64,000 bases of DNA from contig CM043954.1 in the NCBI GenBank assembly GCA_014529385.2, positions 98,416,747 to 98,480,746 on the forward strand. The letters run 5' to 3'. The position numbers and the translations under genes are program-made. The DNA is from Adiantum capillus-veneris (lineage: Eukaryota; Streptophyta; Polypodiopsida; Polypodiales; Pteridaceae). The notes below the pieces were generated by a model that had not been told where the DNA came from, searched no databases, and saw only the letters and a program-made list of their open reading frames with translations. Below, piece by piece: positions 44,333 through 57,815 of this stretch (positions within the stretch are counted from its first letter, which is position 1; each line of letters begins with the position of its first letter).

Positions 44333-44567
44333 TCGGGTTCAAGGAAATCGGCAATGAATTTTTCAAATTATTGGAAGAGGAATTCTCAAATTGACAACAT
44401 CATATTTCCACATCAAGGGTTAATCAAAGAATTAATCGGCAAATTTATTCAACAATTTCCGCTTATCGGATACTGAAAATGGGTATGTATAGCACTTGAT
44501 TCAAGGGAGAAATTGCTAAATAATTGTGGCTTGTGAAGGCAAAAGTGCAAAGGAATTGCAAAGACAT

Positions 44568-44586
44568 AAGATTTTGAAGAATTCGT
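44568..44586 (+). repeat. Target duplication, left of LINE 2
   Basis: AAGATTTTGAAGAATTCGT (19 bp), repeated at 50103-50121 after the poly(A). Confidence 0.92.
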
Positions 44587-44645
44587 GTAATTTGGGTTAA
44601 GTTTTGAATAGAAGGGGGGGTGTCGGTGAGGCCTTTCACCGCGCC

Positions 44646-45607
44646 ATGGCGAGCTCCTCTAAGTCATCCTACGCCGAAGCAGTGGGGCAGGCAAAGAGCA
44701 GCATGACGCTCCGAAGGCTATAGACTTTGCGAAACTGGGTGCCGATGATACCGGTCAAAGCTCCCTTACTAACCTGAGTAAGGAGGAACTCAAAAAAAGA
44801 AAGATGCAGGTGGAAAAAGACCTAGCGTCAATCCTCTATGCATTTTCATTGAACAAAAGGTCGCGCCAAGATTCAGCGACCCAAGAGGATGCTGTTGAAG
44901 TGGCCAAAGGGGACAGAGCTTTCCAAGCACTCAAGAAGGCGCTCCCACAGCGTGTCAAGGTGGAAGATGCTGTTACGGTGGTTGCTCCCCCTGCCATTGT
45001 GAAAACACAACTTGCGGAGGTTGTAAATTCCACTCCGGTCTTTGGGTTTATGGGGAGAGTTCCCAATAGAATTGAGCTTAGTAAACTGGCTCTGCAATCC
45101 ACTGGTTTTGAATGAGCATGGCTCGGTAATGTTCACCCAATATATAGCAAAAAGATTCGTGTCAGTTCAGCTCGACGACAGTGTGAGAAAAGGCCATTGT
45201 TCTTCAATCGCGCTCCGGTATGCGTGCTCCCTTGGGACCCTCTGTTTGAATCTAACAAGGCATTTAAGGATCTCTGCCCAGTATGGGTGGAGTTTCTCAA
45301 CCTCCCTATATGGCTTAGAAAGAACTAGAAGGACCTTGCAGCTTCGCTTGGTGATCCACTTATTGTCCCATCTGCTAGAGCTTCGGGTGTAGCAGCATAC
45401 AAGGTCTATATCTGGTGGGATCTGCGGAAGCCACAGCCAAAGAACTTGGTGGTGAATGTTGGGGCAGGACTAAAGATCATTCCTATAAACTTTAACACCT
45501 TCTTCGGAGCATGCTTCAAATGCAACAAATTTGGGCATTATGCGAGGGCGTGTCCCGCTGAGGTGCTAAAGCCTACAGACCAGGTGATGGAGAGAACCGA
45601 AGTATAG
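44646..45607 (+). pseudogene. LINE 2 ORF1 (frameshifted)
   Basis: It begins at ATG 44646 (MASSSKSSYAEAVGQAKSS). An open stretch 44804-45115 reads AVEVAKGDRAFQALKKALPQ. Across other frames come VWVEFLNLPIWL, as in DUF4283 proteins of plant LINE ORF1, and at about 45505-45560 the knuckle CFKCNKFGHYARAC. The protein would bind the element's RNA. Confidence 0.8.
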
Positions 45608-46131
45608 GCTACCCCACAGGGTGGCACAAATATAATAGATCCAACAAATAAGCCTACTGAAAATCTTGGCAAGCCAAAGGGGGATCAAAATAAGGTCAAC
45701 TTGGATAAAGATGTGGAGAAACAAGATCATGGCAACCGAGGTAAGGGCAAGACCACTCAAAGCTACCGCTTTTCATCCACCGCTCAGCAAAGAATGGCCC
45801 CCAGTAATCCAGAAGATCGTGATGTCTCCAACTCTTAGGTCAAAAGATGAGCGCTGGCAACAAGTATCTCATGTTTTATGTAAACTATTCAAAGCACATG
45901 CTAGGGCCTTGGGACAAATCAAAGGTCTCTCGCCAGATTTCCCAAAGCCTCCTTTCCTATATGACAACATATTCGAAGTCTTGGGGAAGACGAGAGAGGA
46001 CCTTTTCACTTCCAAGCTGGATACCATGCAGGTTCCAACAGAAAAGGAGCCAATGGAAGAGGAAAACCTGAATGGGAACTCTGTTGAAGAGTTCCTGGAG
46101 GCAGAAGAATCTGTCCCCCTTTCCCAATGAT

Positions 46132-47190
46132 GGATACTCTCTCTATTCAATCTTAGAACGTGAAGGGATTAAAAACCTGGAAGAAGGGCACTCTCTTCTG
46201 GGAAGAAGTGAAGAAAGAGAAGGCAGTCAATTGATGGGCCATCCAAGAGCACCATTTGGATGCTCGTAGCAAGAGAAACAGGCTGTAGGAAAAAAACTCA
46301 TCTTTTATGGGAAAGGAAGTGACGGTTTCAGTGGTGTCTTGTTCATTGCTGACATAGATTTGGAGCCAAAGATAGTGCTAAACCACCCCTCCGGACGAGT
46401 CCTTGGGGTTAGAATCAGATGGGATAATCAACCTATCACCATAGTAAATGTTTACGGCCCTTGCAACGCAAAGGATAGAGCTAAACTGTGGATGCATCTT
46501 AGGGATACTCCGATCGAAGGGGCGTGGTTGATGGTTGGAGATTTCAATATGGTCGAGAAAAGCAAGGACAGAACAGGCTCTGCCAGTATACTGGCTGGCT
46601 CAAAAAAGTCTAAATGGTTGAGCTTATGTGAGAAGTGGGCTATGATTGACTTGTGGGAAGTGGGCACATGGAACAACATGCCTGGATTCACCTACACAAG
46701 CCTTCAGTATGCCCGCACTACCTCCCGGCTGGACAGATGCTACTGCTCTCATCAAGCTGACTGGATCTCATCGACGCTAGAGATGAAGGTAATCTCAACA
46801 AAAAGCCTCTCCGATCACATGCCATTACACTTAAAACTCAAAAAAGATAAAGGGGGAGGGAAATCCCCGAGAGGGAAGAAAAAGCTTCTGGTTACAGGGA
46901 CACACATGTTCAAAGATCCTCTCTTCAGAAGCATCACCAAGAAAGCATTGGGAAAGCTAAAGAAAGATGTGGGGATGAATAAACCTAGTGCTTGGAATAT
47001 ATTTGTTTGGAGTGTACAAAAAGCTATCAAAACTTCAGGTCCTCGGGTTAAAAAAGCCAATGAGTCACATATCAAACATCTCACAGAGGAGGTAGCGCAA
47101 TTAGCCTTTAGGAAGGCTGCCGGACTGGCTACCGACGAGGATGAGCAGAAGCGATGGCTTGAAGCTAAATCTCACATGGCCAACGAATAG
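46132..47190 (+). pseudogene. LINE 2 ORF2, endonuclease domain
   Basis: ORF2 starts near ATG 46132 with stops in the first 60 codons (NVKGLKTWKKG, IQEHHLDARS). It is then open for 283 codons from 46339. APE endonuclease signatures are N (NVKGL), E (QEHH), VNVYGPCNAKDRAKLW, LMVGDFNMVE, SRLDRCYCS and SLSDHMPLHL. These catalytic positions look intact apart from the early stops. This domain nicks target DNA for target-primed reverse transcription. Confidence 0.87.
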
Positions 47191-48520
47191 CTGGAGGAAA
47201 TCAAGAAGGCAAGATTACTCTCTAGGGAAACATTCCTTCAACCAGAGCCTTCTAACCAAGCACATTTTTTTAGGGCTCTGAAAGTGAGGAAGAGTTGAGG
47301 CCGCGTGCAAGTGCTTGATTATGAGAAAGAGAATACAATTCAAAACCAAGATGAGATGACCGGACTTATGCTCAATTATCTCAGCCAGATTATCGGCCAA
47401 CCAGAGACCCAATCTCAGGAAGTGGAAGAAGCCCGAGCGTCTTTTTGGGAGTGTTGAAAAGAAGGTTCCCCAGGAGGAAGCCAACCGCATGGAAAAGGCC
47501 TTCTTTGAGGAGGAATGTCAGTGGCACTAAAAGCTCTTGGCAATGAAAAAGTCCCCCAGTTGGGATGGACTGACGACTGAATTCTTCAGAGAATTTTGGG
47601 ATGATCTCAAGGGCCCAGTCACACAGATGGCCAATCAAGTTTTTTCTGAAGAGTCATTGCATGCAAGTGTTAAGAGAGGGCTTATCAAGCCCATCCCCAA
47701 ATAGATTTGTTGCTCTCAACTTAAACATTGGCGTCCCATTACGATGATGTCAGTAGCATACAAAATTATTTCCAAGGCGATAGCTCTCAAACTTGCCCTC
47801 CTCCTGAGTAGGATCATCTCTCCCCATCAACATGGGTTCATTAAAGGGAGATCTATATATGACAATATCTTGGCAGCAATGGTAGGAATAGAGTATGCAT
47901 CCTTCTCCAAGCAAGAGTGCATCTTGCTGCAGCTAGACCTCGACAAAGCCTATGATAGAATAGAATGGTCGTATATAGAAGGAGTCATGGGAGCTCTGGG
48001 CTTTGGGCCTAACCTTTGTCGCCTCATACGCACACTAGGCGTTGGCAGCCAATCAGAGATCTTGTTTAATGACAGAATTGTGGGCTGTTTTGAGGTTAAA
48101 AGGTCTATAAAGCAAGGATGTCCCCTAGCCCCCTTGCTTTTCGCCATCGGGTCGCATCCTCTCATTACGATGCTCGAAGCTAGTGCTGCACGGGGAGAGA
48201 TTCAAGGTCTGGCATTACCGGGCAACGAGCTGCTGCTAGCCAAAATGTTCGTAAATGATTCGCTCCTATTCTTGAAGACGTGCCTCAAGTTGTCAAGAGA
48301 GCTCTGGAGATTGTGCAAACATTTGCCGTGGCCTCGAGATCCAAGTGCAATATAGAGAAGTCAAGGCTTATCTCCCTATCGGAGAACGACTCTTTTGACC
48401 CTGCAGTATGGACAGGAGATATTATCTCAAAAGAGAGTGTATTCAGACTCCTGGGAGCCCCCGTAGGGGTGGACGTAACCCACAGGCAAAGATTTCAATG
48501 GGTCCTTGAAAAAATAAGCT
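47191..48520 (+). pseudogene. LINE 2 ORF2, reverse transcriptase
   Basis: RT motifs occur in order: HWRPITMMSVAYKIISKAIA, ISPHQHGFIKGRSIYDNILA, LLQLDLDKAYDRIEW, IKQGCPLAPLLFAIG, then KMFVNDSLLFLKT at about 48240-48285. The usual F-A-D-D is F-V-N-D here, so the first metal-binding aspartate is replaced. A frameshift follows, and the thumb (ASRSKCNIEKSRLISLSEND) continues in another frame. Confidence 0.87.
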
Positions 48521-49960
48521 AAAAAATGAAAAGATGGGAGTTTGTTCTCCTCCCCTTCCAAAGCCAGATTAGAGTGATTAATGCTTTTATGATCACGTAT
48601 ATTGCTTTCCTCAGCCCCGTGCTCAAGATGGCTAAGTGTAACTGGAAAGAATTCTTAAAACCAGTGAAAAGGTTTCTTTGGAAGAACAACACGAAAACCT
48701 CCCGGTCATGGCATTGGGCTAGATGGGAGGTAGTTGCTCGGCCGGTAGACCAAGGAGGGCTCGGAATTCTTAACCCTGTAACCCATGCTGAGGCCCTTTG
48801 TGCCAAATTTATGGTCTCATTAGCTAAATAGGACCAAGCTTGGGCTATCATGACCAAGGAAATGCTTGATGCAGTAAAATTGGGATCGAAAGGGGGAAAG
48901 TGGAAGGGGGTTGTGATGCACGACAAAATTTTCACCTCAAAGTGGTCTTATCTTAGATCTGGTGGACTCTTAGGGGAGCTAATGAGGAAGTGCAAAAGAG
49001 CAGCTGGGGTTTTGGAATGGGGGGAAGCAACCAGATACTTTAAGAACTACATTTTGCATTGGACCCCGTGGATTTCTAGAATATTGGGGCCGCCGCAAAG
49101 CCCCTTTTGGATAGAAATGGCCAAAAATGTGAATAATAAGGGGCTCGCTTGACTAGAGCAATTTTGGGATGGCAACAGGAAGTGTTGGAAAACTGCTGAC
49201 TCTTTAGCCATACAATTTCAATTGAATGGCTTTGAGTCTTACTAGTCTACAGGGTGATGAAAGATCTTGAGAAAGTGGCGATGCCAATTTGTGAATCCAA
49301 CTTTGAATGGGATGCTTGGAGATGGTCCGGGAGTAGCCTCTTTTGGAAACCACATTCTAAAGGCATTTACCATGCATTATTGCACGAGGCTAATTGGTGT
49401 AGCCCCCTCAACAAATTATGGAAGAGGCACTGGACAGAAAAACGGTGGGAGGGAGTCATGGAGAACATCTGGAAGCCAAGGTGGCCTCAGTATATGAAGA
49501 TATTTCTGTGGAAAGTGATGTGGGGTGCTCTGCCAACGGGCGTCAAGATACAAGAAAGAGGAATCGGGTCCGATTGGTGCTCGGGATGCAGAATAGCTAG
49601 TGAATACCTAGCCCACCTTTTCAAGGGATGCCATGCAATCAGTGGCATGGATGGGAAAATATGCAAGTGGATTCAAAGGACATGGCAAATTAAGTTCTTC
49701 AAGACTGATTTGTTCTTTGGTAGTAACAGGTTGGGAAGTCCTGCTTTACTTGTCTGCAGTCAAATAATCAGGTAGTACTTCTTTCACCATATTTGGAAAG
49801 CAAGGAACTGCCGGGTGTTTGAGGGGGATCTGGTTCTGGCAATATTTTGTGAAATCATACAAGAGAGCAGAGTGACGATCCACAGGATCAGAGGTAAACA
49901 AGCCTCAGAGGACTGGTCTAGAACAATACATATCATGATGACATGTTATAATAAGTAAAG
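48521..49960 (+). pseudogene. LINE 2 ORF2, C-terminal region with zf-RVT-type motif
   Basis: Largely one frame with several stops reads FLSPVLKMAKCNWKEFLKPV, RFLWKNNTKTSRSWHWARWE, GGLGILNPVTHAEALCAKF, SLFWKPHSKGIYHALL and WKPRWPQYMKIFLWKVMWGA. It ends with the cysteine/histidine cluster CSGCRIASEYLAHLFKGCHA, typical of the zinc-binding end of plant LINE RTs. The final stop is at about 49958. Confidence 0.85.
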
Positions 49961-50093
49961 CCTAGGAGTAGTTGTGGTTTCTCTGTCAAGCAGAGAACTT
50001 GTAATCCTTTGACCCTCAAGGCTCGGTCTGAGCTTGAGGTTGGTGTATATTTTTGTGTTCTTAATACTATCCACTCACGATTGTGAGTTCTGC

Positions 50094-50121
50094 AAAAAAA
50101 AAAAGATTTTGAAGAATTCGT
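50094..50121 (+). repeat. LINE 2 poly(A) and right target duplication
   Basis: An 11-base A run at 50094-50104 is followed by the second 19-bp copy (50103-50121), overlapping in two A residues. Confidence 0.92.
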
Positions 50122-51142
50122 TTTAAGTCGGTGATTAAGAGTTCGACATCGGAGCACTCAGAAGGAGAATATGAAGGGGAAAATCGACATAGTGATATGA
50201 CGAAGGAGATTTAGAGTGTTTTATGAAATCAGATATCAATTTAGTGGCAATATAGAAGAGGAAATAATTATGAAAAATGAATTTCAAGATCCTTCAAGGC
50301 TTCTTAGAAGCAAAATCAAATTTCGAAGATTAGAAGGGAAACCGACATCCATCAAGCAATTGGCAAGGTTGGCAAACCATTGTGGGAATCCCCCCCTTGC
50401 TTAAAGAGCTCAACTCTGTCGACCACGACCAAATTGCGTCAGGCATGCATCAAAAGAAGCGCCCTTGGGACATCATTAATTGCTACCAAATCCTTGACGA
50501 CAGAGAACATCTGCAGCGACTGCCATCAACTATTTTTACTGCGCGTTATCGCTCTCCAAGTCTGCTCGCTACCCTCGACATGTTTCACATGGTTTGTTTT
50601 TTAAGCCTTACAAAGTGTGGCTTAATTTAGCCCTCCAACTGGCATGTCGCCCATTGAACCATTAAGCCCACCTCTTTTAAAGTGACTATTCACACCCCCC
50701 TCAACTCGTGGCCATCGTACATCAGGAAATCTCGGTTGCCCACTCTCCACATTCTCTCCGACCTCCACTATAGATTCAAGGGCAAGGAAATTACTTGAGG
50801 ATATATATATTTATACATATGTCACTACGATCGGAGATCTTTTAACCTCGCTTGTCCAAGAATCCTCAAGCCACACAAATTGCAATAACCAATTATTTCG
50901 TTAACCGATATAGCTCAATTGGAGATAAAAACCAGATGAGGGAGATCGAACGTCAAAGATTTAATTGACTTGCACCTGACTTACTCAATCGCTCACCATT
51001 TTTGACCTTGCCCTAGTACTCCACAATTTGGATTGGATGGTGTCATCAATCGACAAGCTAAGTACCCATTTATTTTTTCTTATTCCTTTACTCTTATTTT
51101 TTTTACCATTATCCTGCATATCATCAAATACATGTATACTTA

Positions 51143-51183
<41 letters not shown>

Positions 51184-51299
51184 TTCTAAAAAAAAAAGAA
51201 AAGAAAGAAACAAAGGAAAGCACGCAATCATGGCATGTCTTCCACAACCGCCCACAATTGTTGAGTAGCTCTCTAATCTGCAACAATATTCCACTTATG
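50122..51299. other. Continuation of interrupted LTR element, then unassigned
   Basis: 50122-50400 is probably the continuation of the LTR element split by LINE 2 (acidic/lysine-rich short frames, no named domain). Farther right there is an (AT)n run at about 51150-51184. I see no gene. Confidence 0.4.
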
Positions 51300-52485
51300 A
51301 ACGAATGCTAAGGCAAGATCTTGAAGATAAATTAATGCATTTTGAACACATAGAATCTGCACATGCACCAAAGAAAAACAAAATTAGCAAGAAATCCTTC
51401 ACTTTCAAGGATTTTGATGGCACTAAACATGCTAGCTTGGTTGTAAGGTGAAGTATTTCAAATGTTTTCAGTATGTTCACTATGCAGATAAGTGCCCAAA
51501 TGGTCCTGCTAAGAGCAATGGCTAATCCAATGGAGTCACCCAAAATCCAAACCAAAGACCTTTCAACAACCACCCCAACGGTGCTACTATTAATCTCATT
51601 GAAGATGCTAATCCCAACGACAACAATGAAGTGAAATCCAATTACGATGAGGAATATAATCATAAGTATGATCACGTCAATGACAACCCATCTTCAGGTA
51701 CTCCTATGTCTCCTCACACTTGCTTTAAAGTGCAACGCAGAGTCAAGAGTGAAATTGTCACCATTATTTTAGATGATGGCAATAGCCATGATTCTATTTC
51801 TACACAATTGGCACAACAACTCTCTCTCTCTCTCTCAAATTTCTTCACCTCACAAAGTCAAAACTATTTTTAATAAGCAGCATTTTAATTGCAAAACCCA
51901 AGTCACTATTGAAGTTTGCATTGGTGAATTTACACAAGCACGTACATTTTTGGTAGAACCATTGCATGGTCTTGACATGATTTTGGGAATGCCATTTCGT
52001 CATGAATTTGATCCGTTGATTAACTATAAAACACATACTATGTCTGTCTCTCATAATAATCAAAATTTCTCCATCGGAGCAACACTAGCACATCAAAAAA
52101 TTTCACTTCTTTCTCACGCTTAAGCCAAAAGAGCAATTCAAAAACAATGAAAAATATATCTGGTGCTAGTGAATCAAATCTCCGCTAAAACTGAAACTTC
52201 ACATAACTCCTCACATGATGATTTTCTCTCACAATTTAAGAATTGTTTCATGCATGACTTGCCACTTGGAATTCCACCTTCATACCCAAAAGACCACAAA
52301 ATAGATATTATACCGGGTAGTGAACCTCCTTGTAGAGCACCTTACCGTGTAAATCCAACTGTACATAGCGAGATACCATCTCAAATCACTAACTTGCTTG
52401 ATCGAGGACTTATAAGACCTAGTAGTTCACCATACGGAGCTCCAGTACTTTTTGTTAAGAAGAAAAATGGAAAATTTTGTAAAAT
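51300..52485 (+). mobile_element. Ty3/gypsy fragment H (gag end, protease, RT start)
   Basis: In order: a degenerate knuckle (KYFKCFQYVHYADKCPNG, second Cys lost) near 51450-51500; a protease-like part (SEIVTIILDDGNSHDSISTQ; D-D-G where D-S-G is expected; FLVEPLHGLDMILGMPF, FDPLINYKTHTMSV); and the RT N-terminus (PKDHKIDIIPGSEPPCRAPY, LLDRGLIRPSSSPYGAPVLF, VKKKNGKF). The match ends abruptly near 52485. Frames change between the parts. Confidence 0.82.
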
Positions 52486-53771
52486 ACGATTTGGATGCTT
52501 AAAAATTGAGTTATGAATACATTAAGAAGAGGAATGTCTACACCAAAAGCATGACGCTCCAAACATACCAACCATGAGGGGGTTATGAGCTCAAAAAGAA
52601 AGAGGAGAATAGATAGTGCTTGGAGATTGTACGTGCTTTATTATCCAAAAACTTCACTATTGTTTTTTTACAAAAGTTGATGTTTATACCTTTGCCAAAG
52701 GTTACAAAATGTGAAACAAACTCAAATCTAGGTAGAAAGGGACTAGAGAGGAGATGTGACTAATTACAAACTGGAAGCTCTTGGCCTTGACTACCGCGTT
52801 GAAATTATTGTAAGAATAATCAAAATTATATCTTTGGACATGATTAGATTTTTATATAATAAATGAAGGGAATCACAAAATTAGGCTAGAAAATGTGCTG
52901 CTTTGTTGGCCTGCTACTAACATTCTTCCCCTCCTATTCTAGGTCGTCCATGGCATAACTTCATATGGCTAAGTAATGCTTTGGCTTGCGTGTTGTGTGT
53001 TACTTTTTGAGAGCTTCAACGACTTCATGATACTTGATCTTGAGCTTCTTGTCACCTTTTGTGAGAAACTAAAGGTTTGTGGGCATTTTGAGCTCCATTG
53101 CAAAATGTCTGACGAATCTTGCATGTAGATTTTCAATGACTGGGCCAAAGATCTTTCTTATGGAGGTGAAGAAGCTAGTGTAAAATGCTTCTTCAAATGT
53201 CTGCATGTAGTAGGATGGGTGAAACATCACCCTTGGATAAATTCAATAGTGCACTTCATCATGTGGCTGATCTGAAGGGTCATAGAAAAGTCCTTGGTTG
53301 CCTTCGAGGAAGGACATCCATGGAGCTTCTCATCTTAAATGCATTGTGGTATTTAGTGTCGAGTCTAGGATAATATACTTAGAACTAAGCAAAGAGCTTC
53401 TTTTCATATGCTTGGTCAACAAGTTTTTTACAAGATACCTTCACAAATAATTGACATCCCACTACAAATGTCATTCAAAGAAACCATATGAAAGGAAGCA
53501 TTTTTTACATCTAGAAATTATTGAAGAATGATTCAAGTGAAGTTCTGACAAAAAATAAGCGTGAGATTTTATTTTTGGGCCATACTTACAATTGTGCATG
53601 AAGATTTTTTTTTTTGTTGCAAAACTCACAATCAATGAGTAGTAAATAAAAAAACTCAAAAATTTTACAAGATAAGCTCTCCTCCAATCAAGCCCGAGCA
53701 TCTACCAACACAGTTGAGATAGCCCAACAACCAACACAATAACATAAACTATCTCTAGGAGTTTTTAGGGA
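52486..53771. other. Unassigned sequence
   Basis: AT-rich. No coding domain or element terminus recognised on either strand. Confidence 0.4.
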
Positions 53772-54200
53772 GCCCCCAAACTCACGCATAAACAAAATAC
53801 CATAATGTCGATAGAAAAACAAGCACACCTTGGTTGCCACCACCAGAGAAGGCTCTGTCACCACCCTTGAAAGTGCCTAAGGGAAGTGAAGCCTCACAAT
53901 AGTAGAAGATCCACGAACAAAAATAATACCAATAGGGGAGGGCCCAAAGTCCCCATCACCAATACAATTCTCTCGTGCCAACATGTCATCTCTATCACCA
54001 CCAACAAACCACATGTCGAGAGAGAAATGAAAGAAGCTGCTGAAACCTCCATGCACCTTCAAAACCCAAATAGGAGAAATCAAACTAGATGAAATATTAT
54101 AGAAGTAGGCCAAGCACAACCAAGAACAAAGGCACAAGCGCCCAAGGCTCCCACAATATTGAGTGACGGTGTCACCAACCCCCAACATATCCTTCGACAC
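53772..54200 (-). repeat. Dispersed repeat, copy 2
   Basis: Second copy of the repeat at 42967-43340, the same orientation, with an insertion of about 50 bp relative to copy 1. A minus-strand open frame (LDMWFVGGDRDDMLARENCI) matches copy 1's LDTWFVGGRSDDMVTLERIV only partly. Confidence 0.7.
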
Positions 54201-55888
54201 GAGGCCCGCAGGTGAAATCTTGTTGCAATGCTTGATCTGCTGCAATGCACAAACCTCCCTAGAAGTATTCAAAAATAGAGCATGAGTATGTGGAAATCAA
54301 TTTTGGCAATCAAGGTTCAAGCTTGCAAATTTGGTGAATTTTTAGGTCCCTTTGGTATTTTTCTCGCGAAAAATACTCGGCGAGGGTCAAAATTGGCAAA
54401 CAACGGCCCAAAAAAGGGTCAAGAAAGGTGTGAAAAGGAAAAAAAATTGACACATTACTCACGATTCTGTGAGTGTTGAGGCTGAAGGAGTGTTTTTAAA
54501 GTAAGATAATAGTACTTCCACCTCTCTATGTGTGGGAGGAAGCAGGGTTTCTCCAGGTGGTCCTATGCAGTCCCGTCGCATTTGTGCCCTGTTTTCAAGT
54601 GTGTGGAGGAGTGAATGAGAGTTTCTTCTCTTCAATTTTGCACTTGAGAGATTCTATGTAAGTTCTCATGTCTCAGTGGATATGTGTGTGCGAGGAATTG
54701 AGGGAAGAAGATGTGGATTTGTTTAAGACTATGTGACCATGTATCGGTGTTATTAAGGTTGACACTACTCCAAATAGTCCAATAGAATGGAGTTTGGTGA
54801 AGATTTTGTAATGGTTTGAGAAGCAGCAATGTGACTAGTCCCAAAAATCATTCCAATAGGTTGAAGCTCTCAATTTCACTTAATCCTTACTGGAAGATGA
54901 GGTCGAGACAAATGATGAATGGTTGGATGGTCTTGACATGAGGATATCAATAACCTTAAAAGATGGAACTAAAGTCAAGGCATTTGGAAATACGTATACA
55001 ATATGGATATACAATGTTTTATATGTATAGTATGAATATATGGGAATACAAATAAAGCTTTGCTTGATGCAAGTTACATTACCCTTGAAGACATGGCCAC
55101 AAGTGTTTCCTTGAAGCTTGGATACAATTTTACCATAGTGAAGCTCTTGTACATATCCCCAATCCTTTCCTTGCACCATATTCTTCAAGCTTTACTACTA
55201 CTTCCTACTACAATGTTCATGGAATGTATGGTTAGTTGTTAAATCCCTAAAAGTTCCATAAGTAATCAAGTGCATCTAGTTCTTGTAGAAATATAATGCA
55301 ATTTAAGGATACTAGGGTTTAGAATATAAAAAAATGTTGACTAGTGGGTATTGATGTATGAGGCTACTTGGAGGTAAAAGAGTTAACTCATGACGAACAA
55401 CCAAGTAACACCACTTGAAAATCCACTCTATATCTCTTGGAAATAAGAGTGTAAATTCATAACATAAAGAGACCCTAAAAATATAATTCTACAAGAGCAT
55501 GGGGTAGGAACCAAAGTTCAAACACGACCAAGTTATGCTTAAATTCACCACTAGCCTTTTCTTCCCTAAGAGGTAAGAATTACATTTATAATGATTTTTA
55601 TATGTGTAAAATGGAAGTAAATGCTATATAACCATATTATATGCATTTATCAATATAAAGGATAGTTTGATTGAGATATATTTTGAACAACTACATTTTG
55701 ATTGAACTATATTTTGATCAAGCTCCTCTTTTATATAAAAAAAGGGGTGTTGATAGTTCAAACAAACCAAAAAATTCTCCATTTTTTTGACCACTTAGAG
55801 CCCTTCAAGAGCTACTTGAGGTGTTCATTACATTTCCTAACGGTTTACTATTTATAGTTAACTTTTTTATTTTTTGCTGACCCTATTG
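54201..55888. other. Unassigned AT-rich sequence
   Basis: Short open frames only. No domain or structure recognised. Confidence 0.4.
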
Positions 55889-56250
55889 TTGTAGAGCATA
55901 GTCTCACACTTCGGGATTAGTCTGCAGGTTAGTACCCTATCCCTGACTGTGTAGACCAAAGCATCACATTGTAGGGACAATTTAACTTAGGTACTTTTTC
56001 TACTTGTGTAGGCCTTTGCTTCACACTAAAGGAGGGTTAGAAAAATACACACTTTGTCCCTGACTATGTAGACCTTCTCATCACATTGTAGGGCCAGTAC
56101 ATGGAGTGTTAGATTCCTTGTCTCTAGCCGTGCAGACCATCGTGTCACACCATAAAGAGGGTTTAGGGTTCAATAATCACTCTATCTCTAGCTACGTAGA
56201 CCACCACATCACACTATAGGGATGGTGTAAAAAATGATACACTTATCTCT
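55889..56250 (+). repeat. Six-copy satellite-like repeat, period about 57-64 bp
   Basis: The core CCTGACTRTGTAGACC...CATCACATTGTAGGG recurs with GTAGAC-type anchors at 55891, 55951, 56008, 56068, 56132 and 56196. Copies are diverged. No open frame runs through them. Confidence 0.85.
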
Positions 56251-56501
56251 ACAATGAATTAATTGATCAATTGTTCAATACAATGCATTACAAATGAAGT
56301 AAGAAATAAGAGCACCGCATTATCATCACATTTACCATATTCACGTACACACATCAAATTAAACAACTGCATAGCAAGTTGTGTCCTTTAAGCATGCTTG
56401 TATGTGTGTTTAAATATGATAGATTTGCCAATCATGCATGTTTTCTATTTCTCATTGAATTTGTGGTCATCCATTCTGAAGAAGTGACTTTACTAGTCTC
56501 T

Positions 56502-56504
<3 letters not shown>
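56251..56504. other. Unassigned sequence
   Basis: No feature recognised. Confidence 0.4.
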
Positions 56505-56578
<74 letters not shown>

Positions 56579-56599
56579 ATATATATATATCTATATATA

Positions 56600-56658
<59 letters not shown>

Positions 56659-56700
56659 GTATGTATACAAATGTATTTCTCTCTGTCTCTCTCTCTCTCT
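56505..56700. repeat. (CT)n-(AT)n-(GT)n-(CT)n compound microsatellite
   Basis: CT at 56503-56524, a long AT tract with ATCT interruptions to 56641, GT at 56646-56660, and CT at 56678-56700. Confidence 0.95.
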
Positions 56701-56914
56701 ACATATTTGAGTGAATGCGTATGTGTGAATGCATGTGTGTGTGTGTGTTGGGGGGATGGGGGCTTTACCTCCTCCTGCTCCTTGGATCCTTGGGGGGTTC
56801 ACTCTATGTAAAGCTACTATATCACATGGGTTCAAGGGGTATTATAAAAATCGTTATATATGATTTTCTCATGATTATAACACACACTTTTTATATATAG
56901 TCCATTGAAAAAGT

Positions 56915-57815
<901 letters not shown>

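Larger units (their letters stand above)
44587..50102 (+). mobile_element. LINE 2, full-length-looking L1-type element
   Basis: About 5.5 kb, flanked by a 19-bp target duplication and ending in a short poly(A). ORF1 has a DUF4283-like domain and CCHC knuckle. ORF2 has an APE endonuclease, reverse transcriptase and a zf-RVT-type C-terminus. Both ORFs carry stops and frameshifts. The perfect duplication together with a decayed interior suggests moderate age. It inserted into the leader/gag region of an LTR element. Confidence 0.92.

Noticed and set aside
44836-45136. Antisense open frames over LINE 2 ORF1
   Set aside because: Shadows of the sense coding sequence, which has DUF4283 and CCHC signatures.
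55889-56250. CRISPR-like spacing of about 60 bp
   Set aside because: Repeats are diverged, spacers are part of the repeat, and the window is plant nuclear DNA. It is a decayed satellite.
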